Shown in pieces: positions 7,092 to 16,772 of a stretch of 64,000 bases of DNA; the first letter of the stretch is position 1; every line of letters starts with the position of its first letter. The notes under the pieces are model-generated. The model saw only the letters and a list, made by a program, of their open reading frames with translations. It searched no databases and had not been told where the DNA came from. Source of the DNA: Corallococcus coralloides DSM 2259 (GTDB lineage Bacteria; Myxococcota; Myxococcia; Myxococcales; Myxococcaceae); contig NC_017030.1 in NCBI RefSeq assembly GCF_000255295.1, positions 9,398,328-9,462,327 on the forward strand, read 5' to 3'. The position numbers and the translations under genes were made by a program.

Positions 7092-8675
7092 TCAGCCGCT
7101 CCGCGCCATGCGGAGCGGCGCCTCTTTTCCGGCGTCCTCCATCGGCGGCACGTACGGCCAGCCCTTCAGCGGCCCCTTGCCGGCTTCGCGCGTGAGGTAG
7201 TCCGCCGCGATGTTCGCGCTCTCCATGATGGTCAACAGGCCGCTGCCCGGGTGCGTCCCACCGCCCACGAAGTACAGCCCTTCCACCTGCGCGTTCTTCA
7301 CGCGCGGCCGCAGCGGGCCCAGTTGCATCCACGTATGCGACAGGTTGAACACCGCGCCCCGGAACACGTTGAAGTCGTCCCTCCACGTCTCCGCCGTGAA
7401 GTAGCGCTCCGCCTTCACGTGCTCTCGCAGTCCCTTGATGCCCACCTTCTCCAGCATCTTCGGGATGCGCTCGCGCAGCGTCGCTTCCGTCTTCGCCCAG
7501 TCCACCGGGCGCGCCGTGTTGGGCGTGGGCACCAGCACGTACAGCGTGGAGTGCCCCTTCGGTGCCCCCGTGTCGTCCGTCACCCCCGGGTTGCACACGT
7601 AGAAGGGCGGATCCTCCACGTCCACCGTGCGGTCCTCCAGCGCGTCCCTGTCCGTGCGCCTCGCGCTCTCCGACAGGTAGATGAGGTGGTGCGGCAGGTC
7701 CGCGTACGTCGTGTCCACGCCGTAGTACGCCATGAACGTGCTGCACGAATACTTCGCCCGCTCCAGCGCCCCGTCCGACAGCCGCGTGCCCTCCCGCAGC
7801 TCCGGTGCCAGCAGCTTCTGCGCCGCGTACGCCAGGTCCGCGTTCACCACCACCGCGTCCGCGTCCAACACCTCGCCGCTCTGGAGCTTCACGCCCACCG
7901 CGCGCCCGGCCTCCGTGCGCACGCGCTCCACCGCCGTGCCCATCCGGAACGTCACGCCCAGGTCCTGGGCGCACTTCATCATGCCTCGCGCCAGCTCCCG
8001 GAAACCGCCCTGCACGTGCCACACGCCGAAGCACAGCTCGATGAACGGAATCACGCTGAACACCGAGGAGCACGTCGTCGGGTGCAGCCCCAGGTACTTC
8101 GACGGATACGCCAGCGCGTACGTCATCCGGTCATCGTGGAAGAACGAGTCCAGCTGCCGGTAGAGCGTCTGCCACGGCTTGAAGCGCAGCGTGGGCGCCA
8201 GCCGCCAGGGCGCGTAGTAGTCCAGGCTGCCCGCGTTCGTGCAGATGAACTTCTCATACGCGAGCGCATACTTCCGCCGCCCGTCCTCCATCCACTCCTG
8301 GAGCGCGCGCCCCTTCCCCGCGCCGAACCTCTCCAGGTCCTGGCCCATCCGCTCCAGGTCCCGCCGCGTGTCCAGGTGTGTGCCGTCCCAGAAGTGCACG
8401 CGCGTGTTCGGGTCCACCGGCACCAGCGTGACGTAGTCCTCCAGCCGCTTCCCCGAGCGATGGAAGATCTGCTTCAGGATGCCCGGCAGCTGGAGGATGG
8501 ACGGGCCCGTGTCCACCGCGTACTCGCCGCCCTGTCCCAGCGTGAGGCCCTTCATCCGGCCGCCGGGCACCGGGTCCTTCTCCACCACGGTGACCCGGAA
8601 GCCCTGCCCCGCGAGGTTGATGGCGGCCGTCAGGCCTCCCGGGCCCGCGCCCACGACGATGACGTGCTGAACCAT
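7092..8675 (-). CDS. crtI: CrtI-type phytoene desaturase / carotenoid oxidoreductase
   Basis: A 527-residue flavoprotein. The N-terminus is VIVVGAGPGGLTAAINLAG, the FAD-binding Rossmann motif. The C-terminus has LYFVGGGTHPGSGLLTIMES, the conserved CrtI-family FAD motif. Length and both motifs fit CrtI-type enzymes, which desaturate or otherwise oxidise carotenoid precursors at the membrane. Myxobacteria carry several (CrtIa, CrtIb, CrtD), and I cannot say which step this one catalyses; no crtB or crtE is adjacent. The start at 8675 has GAGG upstream; the longer frame to 8915 precedes the FAD motif with unrelated residues. It is divergent from the chemosensory operon starting at 8888. Confidence 0.9.
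   Translation of the reverse strand: MVQHVIVVGAGPGGLTAAINLAGQGFRVTVVEKDPVPGGRMKGLTLGQGGEYAVDTGPSILQLPGILKQIFHRSGKRLEDYVTLVPVDPNTRVHFWDGTHLDTRRDLERMGQDLERFGAGKGRALQEWMEDGRRKYALAYEKFICTNAGSLDYYAPWRLAPTLRFKPWQTLYRQLDSFFHDDRMTYALAYPSKYLGLHPTTCSSVFSVIPFIELCFGVWHVQGGFRELARGMMKCAQDLGVTFRMGTAVERVRTEAGRAVGVKLQSGEVLDADAVVVNADLAYAAQKLLAPELREGTRLSDGALERAKYSCSTFMAYYGVDTTYADLPHHLIYLSESARRTDRDALEDRTVDVEDPPFYVCNPGVTDDTGAPKGHSTLYVLVPTPNTARPVDWAKTEATLRERIPKMLEKVGIKGLREHVKAERYFTAETWRDDFNVFRGAVFNLSHTWMQLGPLRPRVKNAQVEGLYFVGGGTHPGSGLLTIMESANIAADYLTREAGKGPLKGWPYVPPMEDAGKEAPLRMARSG
7095..7128 (+). terminator. Intrinsic terminator for the VOC gene, inside crtI
   Basis: GCCGCTCCGC (7095-7104), loop GCCAT, GCGGAGCGGC (7110-7119), then GCCTCTTTT: a perfect 10-bp GC-rich stem followed by a short T run on the plus strand. 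It starts 15 bp after the VOC stop and overlaps the last codons of the convergent crtI gene. Confidence 0.75.
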
Positions 8676-8887
8676 GTGCCTCACGATGCCCGGCCCCATG
8701 CCGCCTGGCGACTGTCCCTTGAGGACGGCCCGCACGAAAAAGCGTTTCCATCCGGGACTCCGGGCGCTCCGCCGGGCGTTGGCTCCAGTGCGGACCCGCT
8801 CCCTCCCCCGGGAGCGTTCTCTGGAAGACGGGCCACCATCCTGAATCCCCAGGGTGGCCGGCCTCTTGTAGCCTGCGACGCGCATCC

Positions 8888-9373
8888 ATGAATCCCCCCT
8901 CGGAGGCCCGCCCACAGGAAGTCCTGCTGTTCACCCTGGAGCGGCAGCGCTACGGCCTGCCCGTGGAGGATGTGCGCGAGCTGGTGCGCGCCGCGCGCCT
9001 CACGCCCCTGCCCCGGGCCCCCGACGTGGTGGAGGGCCTGCTCAACCTGCGCGGTGAGCTGCTGCCCGTGCTGGACCTGCGCCGCCGCTTCCGCCACCCC
9101 GCTCGCGCCCTGTCCCCCATGGACCACTTCATCGTCGCCTCCGCCGCTGGACGGCTGGTGGCGATGCGCGTGGACCGGGCCGAAGGGCTGCACACCGTCA
9201 CCTCCGGGGAATGGGACCCGTCTCCCCGGGAGCTGCCGGGCGTGGGGTTCGTGGCCGGAGCCGCGAAGCTGGCGGACGGGCTCGTGCTCGTGCACGACCT
9301 GCGCTCCTTCCTTTCCGAGGCAGAGGCCCTGCAACTCGACAGCGCGCTCGGAGCCCTTCCGGAGCCCGCTTGA
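8888..9373 (+). CDS. cheW: CheW-like coupling protein (WspB position)
   Basis: A 161-residue CheW domain: VLLFTLERQRYGLPVEDVRE, the receptor and kinase binding region VVEGLLNLRGELLPVLDLRRRF, and FIVASAAGRLVAMRVDRAEG. CheW proteins join chemoreceptors to CheA in a cytoplasmic array. It opens a tightly packed six-gene operon in the order CheW, CheR-TPR, CheW, MCP, CheA-REC, CheB. Apart from the MCP position, that is the gene content and order of the Wsp system. The following CheR overlaps this stop codon. The start is ATG 8888 with no strong ribosome binding site, as expected for the first gene behind a promoter in the divergent gap. Confidence 0.9.
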   Translation: MNPPSEARPQEVLLFTLERQRYGLPVEDVRELVRAARLTPLPRAPDVVEGLLNLRGELLPVLDLRRRFRHPARALSPMDHFIVASAAGRLVAMRVDRAEGLHTVTSGEWDPSPRELPGVGFVAGAAKLADGLVLVHDLRSFLSEAEALQLDSALGALPEPA

Positions 9374-11163
9374 TTGGCGGCGTCCTTCCCCCGGGCTTCA
9401 AGGAGGTGCTCGCCCTGGTGGAGGAGCGCGCGGGGCTCGCCGCGCCCAGCTGCCTGGCCGCCGCGCTGGAAGGCATCCAGCGCGCCATGGCCCGCGCCAA
9501 CCAGGACGACGTGGACGTCTACCTGCGCGAGCTGTCATTCGACAACGCGCTCCTGGACGACCTGCTCACCGAGCTCACCATCGGGGAGACATACTTCTTC
9601 CGCACCCACGAGCACTTCGACCACCTGCGCCGCGTAGTGCTGCCGGAGCTGCGCGAGCGCCGGGGACAGGGCCACCTGCTGCGCGCGTGGAGCGCGGCGT
9701 GCTCCTCCGGTGAAGAGCCCTACTCCATCGCCGCGCTGCTGATGGCCGAGGGCTGGGAAGAGCGCATGACGGTGCGCGCGACGGACGTGTCGCGCACGGC
9801 GCTCCAGCGCGCCCAACAGGCCCGCTACACGGACTGGTCCCTGCGCGGCCCCTCCGCGGACCGCATGCGTCCCCACCTCAAGCAGGAGGGCCGCTTCTAC
9901 TGGCTGTCCCCGGACGTGAAGCGCCACGTGCAGCTGGGCTACCTCAACCTGGCGCTGGAGACGTGGCCCTCCACGGAGAGCGGCCTCTGGCAGATGGACG
10001 TCATCTTCTGCCGCAACGTCCTCATCTACTTCAACCGCGCCACCATCGAGGGCGTGGCGCGCAGGCTCCATGCGTCGCTGGAGGACGGCGGGTACCTGTT
10101 CACGGGTCCGTCGGATCCGCCGCTCGCGGACTACGCGCCGCTCGAGCCCGTCCTCACGGAGTGGGGCGTGCTGTACCGCAAGCCCCTGGCCGGCTCGAAC
10201 GCCGGGCACTTCGTCCCCCTCCAGCCCCTGGCGCCGCTGCGCGCGGATGGCACGCCCTTCACCGTGGGCACGCCGGGTGCGGCCTCCGGCGGACGTCCCG
10301 GCTCCGGTTCGTTCCCCGCGGCGGCGGCTCCTGGTGCCTCCGCGTCCCCAGGGGCTCGGCCTTCTCCAGCGGGAGGGACCGCGCCGGGAACGCTCGCCGC
10401 CGGGATGCCCGCGACCACCGGACCGGCGGGAGCGACCGCGGGGGGCTCCCCGCCGTGGGCGTCCGGGCTCGCGGGAGCGGGGACCGGCGCGCCAGCTCCG
10501 GGCCCCGGATCCTCTGGCGGCGGTGCTCCCGCTTCGGGCCTCGGGACTCCGGGTGGCGGTGCCCCCTCGTCGGGAGGTGCGCTCTCCGGCGCCACTCCCG
10601 CCTCGGGGACACCGGCGGTTCGCACCGGCGATGCGTCCACGTCCGGGACCCGCACCCGCTTCACGCTCAGCGTGGAGGCCCTGGAGGCCGTGCGGGCGGC
10701 GCTGGCCCGCGGCGACTGGCGCGAGGCGGCCCGGCGGGCGGGGGCCCAATCGGCCGACCCGGAAGGCGCCCTGGCCGCGGTTCGTGCACTGGCCAACCTG
10801 GATCCGCGCGCGGCGCTGTTCGCCTGCGAGGAGGCCTCGGTTCGTCACCCACTGGTCGCCGGTCTGCGGTATCTGGAGGCCTTGCTGCTCCTGGGACAGG
10901 GGCGGCTGTCCGACGCGGAGAAGTCCGCCCGGCAGGCGCTCTACCTGGAGCCGGGGCTCGCGGTGGGCCACCTGCTCCTGGGCCACGTGCTGCGCCGGCA
11001 GGACCAGACCGCCGCCGCCGCCCGGGCCTACCGCGAGGCGGAAGGGCTGTGCCGGAAGCTGTCGCCAGAGGCGCTGGTGCCGCTGGCGGAAGGTGAGCGG
11101 GCCGGGGCGCTGGCGGACGTGGCCCGCGCGGAGTGGCGGCGCCTGGAGCGGACGGAAGGCTAA
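9370..11163 (+). CDS. cheR: CheR methyltransferase with C-terminal TPR domain (WspC-like)
   Basis: A 597-residue protein. Residues 20-280 are a CheR domain: SAM-binding RAWSAACSSGEEPYS, then DVIFCRNVLIYFNR. It methylates glutamates on the receptor using S-adenosylmethionine. Residues of about 285-430 are a Pro/Gly/Ala-rich flexible linker, and the C-terminal ~160 residues form TPR-like helices (RYLEALLLLGQGRLSDAEK, HLLLGHVLRRQDQTAAAA). A CheR-TPR fusion is typical of WspC and FrzF. I chose TTG 9370 as start: it overlaps the upstream TGA and has GGAG five bases before it; the frame further upstream is inside cheW. The long linker is unusual compared with WspC. Confidence 0.88.
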   Translation: MIGGVLPPGFKEVLALVEERAGLAAPSCLAAALEGIQRAMARANQDDVDVYLRELSFDNALLDDLLTELTIGETYFFRTHEHFDHLRRVVLPELRERRGQGHLLRAWSAACSSGEEPYSIAALLMAEGWEERMTVRATDVSRTALQRAQQARYTDWSLRGPSADRMRPHLKQEGRFYWLSPDVKRHVQLGYLNLALETWPSTESGLWQMDVIFCRNVLIYFNRATIEGVARRLHASLEDGGYLFTGPSDPPLADYAPLEPVLTEWGVLYRKPLAGSNAGHFVPLQPLAPLRADGTPFTVGTPGAASGGRPGSGSFPAAAAPGASASPGARPSPAGGTAPGTLAAGMPATTGPAGATAGGSPPWASGLAGAGTGAPAPGPGSSGGGAPASGLGTPGGGAPSSGGALSGATPASGTPAVRTGDASTSGTRTRFTLSVEALEAVRAALARGDWREAARRAGAQSADPEGALAAVRALANLDPRAALFACEEASVRHPLVAGLRYLEALLLLGQGRLSDAEKSARQALYLEPGLAVGHLLLGHVLRRQDQTAAAARAYREAEGLCRKLSPEALVPLAEGERAGALADVARAEWRRLERTEG

Positions 11164-11175
11164 AGAGGCGAGCGG

Positions 11176-11790
11176 ATGCCGAAGCGCGAGGGAAACATCG
11201 ACTGGGACAAGGCCCGGGCCCGGCTGGAGGCGCTGGAGCGCGCCACCGAGGCGCGCGACACCTTCACCGACGAGGCGGCCCTCGCCGCGCTCGACGCGCG
11301 CGCCCTCTCCCTGGCCCGCCCGGCGCAAGTCCCCGTGCTGCCCGGCAGCCAGCGGGAGATGGTCCGCTTCAAGGCCGCGGGCCAGACCTACGCGCTGGAG
11401 TCGCGCTTCATCCTGGAGGTCATGCGCGCGCCAGAGCTCACCCTGCTGCCGGGCGCGCCGCCGCTGTTGCGCGGCCTGACGCTCCTGCGCGGCGAGGTGC
11501 TGCCCGTGGTGGAGCTGGCGCCGCTGTTCGGCCGGCCCGCGGCGCAGGGCACCGGCCCCGTGCTGGTGGTGGGCACCGCCCGCGCGGAGCTGGGCCTGCG
11601 CACGGATGAGGTGATGGAGGTGGTGGTGCTGACGGGCACGGAGCTGTTGCCCGCGCCCCCCTCCCTGGAAGAGGAAGCGGGCGCGCTGGTGTCCGGCGTC
11701 AGCCCCGACGGCACGCTCGTCCTGGAGGGAGAGGCCCTCCTCGCCGACGAGCGTCTCGTGTTCGAGCTTTCCGAAGAAGGAGTCGCATGA
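11176..11790 (+). CDS. cheW: CheW-like coupling protein with N-terminal extension (WspD-like)
   Basis: A 204-residue protein. The first 60 residues are a charged helical region ([20 protein letters not shown]), as in WspD. The CheW domain follows: [42 protein letters not shown] and [14 protein letters not shown]. It probably supplies a second coupling surface in the same array as the CheW at 8888. It begins 12 bp after cheR and overlaps the MCP gene by 4 bp (ATGA), so translation is coupled. Confidence 0.88.
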   Translation: MPKREGNIDWDKARARLEALERATEARDTFTDEAALAALDARALSLARPAQVPVLPGSQREMVRFKAAGQTYALESRFILEVMRAPELTLLPGAPPLLRGLTLLRGEVLPVVELAPLFGRPAAQGTGPVLVVGTARAELGLRTDEVMEVVVLTGTELLPAPPSLEEEAGALVSGVSPDGTLVLEGEALLADERLVFELSEEGVA

Positions 11791-13430
11791 GCATCGGGAA
11801 TCGCATCGCGCTGGGCTTCGGGCTGTCCCTGCTGGTCCTGCTGATCATCGCCGCCGTGGCCTTCCAGGGCGCCCAGCAGCTCACCACCACCACCGAAGGC
11901 CTGCTGGAGTCGCACAACAACTACAAGCTGCTGCGCGAGGTGCGCGCGCTCATCGTGGACGCGGAGACCGGCCAGCGCGGCTTCATCCTCACCGGCGACG
12001 ACACCTACCTGCGTCCGTACCAGAATGCCCTCAACGAGCTGCGCGCGGACCTGGATGCCCTGCGCCCCGCGATGGCGAAGTACGCCGACCAGCGCACACG
12101 CTTCGCGAAGCTGGAGCCGCTGGTCCTGAGCAAGCTGGACGAGCTGGCGGAAACCGTCCGCATCCGCCGGGAGCAGGGCTTCGAGGCGGCCGTGGCCGTG
12201 GTGAAGACCAACCGCGGCCAGCGGGAGATGGAGACCATCCGCGAGACCATCTACGAGATGCGCGACACGGAGGAGGAGCGCTGGAGGCAGTACTCCGACG
12301 CCGCCACCCAGGCCGCGCAGCGCAGCGTCTGGGTGCTGGCGCTGGGCACCCTGCTGGGCCTGGCCATCGTGGGCGTGGGCAGCTACGTCATCACCCGCGG
12401 CATCACCGACCCCCTGCGCAAGCTCACCTTCGGCGCGGAGCAGCTGGGCAAGGGCGACCTCACCCACCGCATCGACGTGCGCGGCAAGGACGAGATGGCC
12501 GACCTGGCCAGCGCCTTCAACGGCATGGCGGAGCGCCGCCAGCAGGCGGAGGTCCAGCTGGCGAAGCAGGCCGAGCAGCGCGAGCACACCCTCAAGACCG
12601 TGGCCGAGTTCGTCAACCAGCTGGCCGGCGCGTCCTCCGAAATCCTCGCCAGCACCACCGAGCAGGTGGCCGGCGCCCAGGAGCAGGGCACCGCCGTCAC
12701 GGAGACGGTGAGCACCATCGAGGAGATCACCAAGACGTCGGAGGAGGCCGCCGGCCGCGCCCGCGCGGTGAGCGAGTCCGCCCGTCACTCCGAGGAGGTG
12801 GGCCGCTCCGGCCGCCGCGCCGTGGAGGAGGCGGTGTCCTCCATGGGCGCCGTGCGCGAGCAGGTGGAGTCCATCGCGTCGCGCATCCTCGCCCTGGCCG
12901 AGCAGGCCCAGGCCATTGGCGACATCATCACCACCGTCAATGACATCTCCGAGCAGACGCACATGCTCGCGCTCAACGCGTCCATTGAAGCGAGCCGCGC
13001 GGGCGAGCACGGCCGCGGCTTCGCCGTCGTCGCCTCCGAGGTGAAGGCCCTGGCGGACCAGTCCAAGAAGGCCACCGCGCAGGTGCGCCAGATTCTGGGT
13101 CAAATCCAGAAGGCCACCCACGGCGCGGTGATGACCACGGAGGAGGGCACCAAGAGCGTGTCCGCCGCCACGCGCGTCGTCACCGAAGCGGGCGCCACCA
13201 TCCAGCAGCTGGCGGACCTGCTCACGCAGGCGTCGCTCACGGCCGCTCAAATCGCCGCGTCCGCCAACCAGCAGGCCACCGGCATCGGGCAGATCCGCCA
13301 GGCGATGCACGACGTGAACCAGGCCACGCAGCAGGGGCTCATCTCGTCGCGGCAGACGGAGCGCGCGATGCAGGACATCAACGCCATGGGCCAGAAGCTC
13401 AAGGGGCTGCTCGGGGAGTTCGGGCGCTAA
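11787..13430 (+). CDS. CHASE3-HAMP methyl-accepting chemotaxis protein (WspA position)
   Basis: A 547-residue receptor. TM1 is at about 8-28 ([20 protein letters not shown]), followed by a periplasmic CHASE3-like four-helix domain ([20 protein letters not shown]), TM2 at about 178-200, a HAMP domain ([19 protein letters not shown]) and a long methyl-accepting coiled coil. The tip is [20 protein letters not shown], which contacts CheA and CheW. CHASE3 often senses envelope or redox conditions; the ligand here is unknown. Its place inside the operon between CheW and CheA makes it the dedicated input of this array. Confidence 0.92.
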   Translation: MSIGNRIALGFGLSLLVLLIIAAVAFQGAQQLTTTTEGLLESHNNYKLLREVRALIVDAETGQRGFILTGDDTYLRPYQNALNELRADLDALRPAMAKYADQRTRFAKLEPLVLSKLDELAETVRIRREQGFEAAVAVVKTNRGQREMETIRETIYEMRDTEEERWRQYSDAATQAAQRSVWVLALGTLLGLAIVGVGSYVITRGITDPLRKLTFGAEQLGKGDLTHRIDVRGKDEMADLASAFNGMAERRQQAEVQLAKQAEQREHTLKTVAEFVNQLAGASSEILASTTEQVAGAQEQGTAVTETVSTIEEITKTSEEAAGRARAVSESARHSEEVGRSGRRAVEEAVSSMGAVREQVESIASRILALAEQAQAIGDIITTVNDISEQTHMLALNASIEASRAGEHGRGFAVVASEVKALADQSKKATAQVRQILGQIQKATHGAVMTTEEGTKSVSAATRVVTEAGATIQQLADLLTQASLTAAQIAASANQQATGIGQIRQAMHDVNQATQQGLISSRQTERAMQDINAMGQKLKGLLGEFGR

Positions 13431-13433
13431 CCC

Positions 13434-15596
13434 ATGGATCGCGACAGGCTGGCGCAGGCACTGCTGGACTCGTTCCTGGAGGAGCTGGAGGGGCACGTGG
13501 TGTCCCTCAACCGGGACCTGCTCGCGCTGGAGCAGGCCCCGGCGCGCGCGAAGGAGCTCGTCCCGGGCATCCTGCGGACGCTGCACAGCGTGAAGGGCGC
13601 GTCGCGCGCGGCCAGCGCCAGCATGGTGGAGAACGCCTGCCACCGCATGGAGGAGGTGCTGGAGCCGCTCATCCACGGGCGCGCGCCCTCGCCGGACCTC
13701 TTCGAGCTGTGCTTCGCCACGGTGGACGCGCTGGACGACGCGGGCCGCCGCCTGGCCGCGCGTCAGGACCTGGCCGGCTCGCCGCTGGAGACGCTGCTGC
13801 CCCAGCTGGAGCAGGCCGCGCACGGCACGCCTGGCCAGGCTCCGCCGGGGCCCGCTCCGAAGCCGGCGCCCGCCGCTCCTGCTCCCGGCGCGAGGCCACC
13901 GCCCCCCCTGGAGGCCGAGCCGGAGCTCTCCCTCCCCTCGCAGGCCAGCGGGGAGACGCTGCCGGTGCGCGTGTCCGGGCAGAAGCTGGACGCGCTCTTG
14001 GGCCGCAGCGGGGAGCTGCGCGTGGCGATGCTTCGCCTGGAGGGCCACGCCGAGTCCCTGGAGGCGCTGCGCGACGACGTGACGGGGCTGCGCGAGCGGG
14101 TGCGCGGCACGCAGTCCGAGACGACGCTGCGCCGCGTGGAGCTGGAGCTGGCGCGGGTGGCGCGCGTGCTGGCGCAGGACCGCCGCGCGCTGTTCCAGTC
14201 CTCCACCGGCCTGGATGATGAGGTGCGCCGCGCGCGCATGCTCCCCTTCGAGGAGGGCTGCACCGGCCTGGAGCGCGCCGCGCGCGACGTGGCGCATGGC
14301 CTGGGCCGGCGCGTGCGCATGGAGGTGCACGGCGGCGGGTTGGACCTGGACCGCTCGCTGCTCCAGTCGCTGCGCGAACCGCTGCTGCACCTGGTGCGCA
14401 ACGCGGTGGCGCACGGTCTGGAGTCGCCGGAGGAGCGCGTGCGCCACGGCAAGCCGGAGGAGGGCCGCGTGGTGCTGTCCGCGCGGCTTCGCGGCAGCCG
14501 GGTGGAGGTGGCGGTGGAGGACGACGGGCGCGGCCTGGACCTGGAGGCCCTGCGCGAGCGCGCGCGGACCCGGGGCATGGAAGCGCCCGAGGACGACGAG
14601 GACGCGGCGCGGCTGGTGTTCCTGCCGGGCCTGTCCACCGCGCAGAAGGTGACGGCGGTGTCCGGCCGGGGCGTGGGCCTGGACGTGGTGCGCGCCCAGG
14701 TGGAGGCCCTGCGCGGCAGCGTGGAGGTGGCCTTCAAGGCGGGCCAGGGCACCCGCTTCACGCTGGACGTGCCCCTCACCCTGAGCACCCTGCGCGTGCT
14801 GCTGGTGTCCGTGGGCGGGCAGGTGCTGGCGCTCGCCAGCGAGGGCGTGGACCGGCTGTTGCGCCTGTCGCCCTCCGACGTGCGCGAGGTGGAGGGCCGC
14901 ATGTCCTGGGTGACGCCGGAGGCGCTGGTGCCGCTGGCGTCGCTCGCGGGCGTGCTGGACCTGCCGCCGGGGCCGCCGAAGACGCGGCCGCCCGCGGTGG
15001 TGCTGTCCGCGGGCACCGCGCAGGCGGCGCTGGTGGTGGACGAGGTCATCGCGGAGCAGGAGGTGCTGGTGCGCTCGCTGGGCAGCCGCGTGAAGCGGGC
15101 CCGGCACGTGGCCGCCGCGGCGGTGCTGCCGGATGGGCGCATGGCGCTGCTCCTCAGCCCCGCGTCGCTGGTGCGGGCCGCGGGGGGACGCCCCTCCGCG
15201 CAGTTCTTCCCCACGCCCAAGGAGCAGGTGGCGCGCCGGCGCGTGGTGCTGGCGGACGACTCGCCCACGACGCGCATGCTGGAGCAGAGCATCCTGGAGG
15301 GCGCCGGCTACGACGTCGTCGCGTGCGCGGACGGCGCGGAGGCGTGGGAGCGGCTCCAGGCGGGCGGCGCGGACGCGATGGTGATGGACGTGGAGATGCC
15401 GCGCATGGATGGCTTCCAGGTGACGGAGGCCGTGCGCACCTCTCCACGCTTCGGACGGGTGCCGGTGGTGCTCGTCACGTCTCGCGAGAAGCCCGAGGAC
15501 AAGGCGCGCGGCCTGCAAGCCGGCGCGAGCGCGTACATCGTGAAGAGCGCGTTTGACCCCACGAGTCTGCTGGAGACCCTGAGGCGACTGCTATGA
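13434..15596 (+). CDS. cheA: CheA-type hybrid kinase with C-terminal receiver (WspE/FrzE-like)
   Basis: A 720-residue hybrid. The N-terminal HPt domain has its phosphorylatable histidine in TLHSVKGASRAA (H51). No P2 domain is evident; a Pro/Ala linker leads to a dimerisation and ATPase core (HLVRNAVAHGLESPEER, EDDGRGLDLEAL, GRGVGLDVVRAQ). A CheW-like regulatory domain follows, and then a receiver (VVLADDSPTTRMLEQ, VMDVEMPRMDG, ending YIVKSAFDP). The kinase autophosphorylates on ATP and passes phosphate to its own receiver and probably to CheB. It starts 3 bp after the MCP and overlaps cheB (ATGA). A CheA-receiver fusion is usual for arrays that control functions other than a flagellum. Confidence 0.93.
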   Translation: MDRDRLAQALLDSFLEELEGHVVSLNRDLLALEQAPARAKELVPGILRTLHSVKGASRAASASMVENACHRMEEVLEPLIHGRAPSPDLFELCFATVDALDDAGRRLAARQDLAGSPLETLLPQLEQAAHGTPGQAPPGPAPKPAPAAPAPGARPPPPLEAEPELSLPSQASGETLPVRVSGQKLDALLGRSGELRVAMLRLEGHAESLEALRDDVTGLRERVRGTQSETTLRRVELELARVARVLAQDRRALFQSSTGLDDEVRRARMLPFEEGCTGLERAARDVAHGLGRRVRMEVHGGGLDLDRSLLQSLREPLLHLVRNAVAHGLESPEERVRHGKPEEGRVVLSARLRGSRVEVAVEDDGRGLDLEALRERARTRGMEAPEDDEDAARLVFLPGLSTAQKVTAVSGRGVGLDVVRAQVEALRGSVEVAFKAGQGTRFTLDVPLTLSTLRVLLVSVGGQVLALASEGVDRLLRLSPSDVREVEGRMSWVTPEALVPLASLAGVLDLPPGPPKTRPPAVVLSAGTAQAALVVDEVIAEQEVLVRSLGSRVKRARHVAAAAVLPDGRMALLLSPASLVRAAGGRPSAQFFPTPKEQVARRRVVLADDSPTTRMLEQSILEGAGYDVVACADGAEAWERLQAGGADAMVMDVEMPRMDGFQVTEAVRTSPRFGRVPVVLVTSREKPEDKARGLQAGASAYIVKSAFDPTSLLETLRRLL

Positions 15597-16660
15597 AGAC
15601 CGAACCGTTGCGCATCCTGGTGGCCGAGGACTCGCCCACCGCCCGGCGGCTGCTGGTGGAAATCCTGCGCACCGACCCGGCGCTCACCGTGGTGGGCGAG
15701 GCCCGGGACGGCCTGGAGGCGGTGGAGCTGTGCCAGCGATTGCAGCCCGCGCTGGTGACGATGGACATCCAGATGCCGCGCATGGACGGCCTGGACGCCA
15801 CCCGCCGCATCATGACGGAGGTGCCCACGCCGGTGGTGGTGGTGTCCACGCTGGTGGAGCGCGACATCCAGACGTCCATGGCCGCGCTGAGGGCCGGGGC
15901 GTTGGCGGTGCTCCAGAAGCCGGTGGGCCCGGAGTCGCCGGACTTCGAGGCGGACAGCCGCCGCCTGCGCGACACGCTCAAGGCCATGGCCCAGGTGAAG
16001 GTGGTGCGCCGCTGGCCGGACCGCACCGCCACGCCGCCGCCCTCGCCGGAGTCGACGCCCACGCCCGGCGCCCGCCCGCCCGCCGTGCTGGCGATGGCCG
16101 CGTCCACCGGAGGCCCCGCCGCGCTCTACCGCATCCTGTCCGACCTGAGCGGCAGGGACACGCCCCCGCCCCCCATCCTGCTGGTGCAGCACATCGCGCT
16201 GGGCTTCGGCTCCGGCCTGGCCACGTGGCTGGGCACGGCCACGAAGCTGCTCGTGAAGGTGGCCGAGGACGGCGAGCCCCTCATGCCCGGCACCGTGTAC
16301 CTGGCCCCGGACGACAAGCACCTGGGTGTCACCATGGACTACCGCGCGCAGGTGTCCGGCGCCGCGCCCATCCAGGGCTTCCGCCCGTCCGCCAACTGGC
16401 TCTTCCGCAGCGTGGCCCGCGCCTATGGGCAGACGGCCCTGGCGGTGGTGCTCACCGGCATGGGGCAGGACGGCCTGGACGGCATCCGGGACCTGCACCA
16501 GGCAGGCGGGCGGGTGATCGCCCAGGACGAGGCGACGTCCGTCGTCTACGGCATGCCCGCCGTGGTGGTGGGCGCCAACCTGGCGCACGAGGTCCTGCCG
16601 CTCGGGCAGATCGCGCGGCGGCTGCTGGCGCTGCTCCAGCCCACGGGTCGGCTCACCTGA
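15593..16660 (+). CDS. cheB: CheB protein-glutamate methylesterase (WspF-like)
   Basis: A 355-residue response regulator. The receiver is residues 1-125 with phospho-acceptor D58 in LVTMDIQMPRMDG. The esterase domain carries the serine motif AASTGGPAALYRIL, the histidine in LLVQHIALGF and the aspartate in LTGMGQDGLDG. It removes methyl groups from receptor glutamates when phosphorylated by CheA and so resets sensitivity, opposing the CheR at 9370. It is the last gene of the operon. No diguanylate cyclase follows, unlike classic wsp operons, so the output of the array is not visible here. Confidence 0.94.
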   Translation: MKTEPLRILVAEDSPTARRLLVEILRTDPALTVVGEARDGLEAVELCQRLQPALVTMDIQMPRMDGLDATRRIMTEVPTPVVVVSTLVERDIQTSMAALRAGALAVLQKPVGPESPDFEADSRRLRDTLKAMAQVKVVRRWPDRTATPPPSPESTPTPGARPPAVLAMAASTGGPAALYRILSDLSGRDTPPPPILLVQHIALGFGSGLATWLGTATKLLVKVAEDGEPLMPGTVYLAPDDKHLGVTMDYRAQVSGAAPIQGFRPSANWLFRSVARAYGQTALAVVLTGMGQDGLDGIRDLHQAGGRVIAQDEATSVVYGMPAVVVGANLAHEVLPLGQIARRLLALLQPTGRLT

Positions 16661-16772
16661 AGTGTTGGTTGAGTGAAACTCATTCTCAGGAGTTTGTGGC
16701 CGGAATGGCGGGCCTGGAACGGAGTGTCAATATCGGGTCCAATTCGGGCCCCTCCCCCGCCCCCTCTTCCTG

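Noticed and set aside
11388-15518. 1376-aa open frame on the minus strand
   Set aside because: It is opposite the CheW-MCP-CheA genes and is His/Arg/Gln-rich, typical of antisense frames in high-GC DNA. The plus strand carries clear domains.
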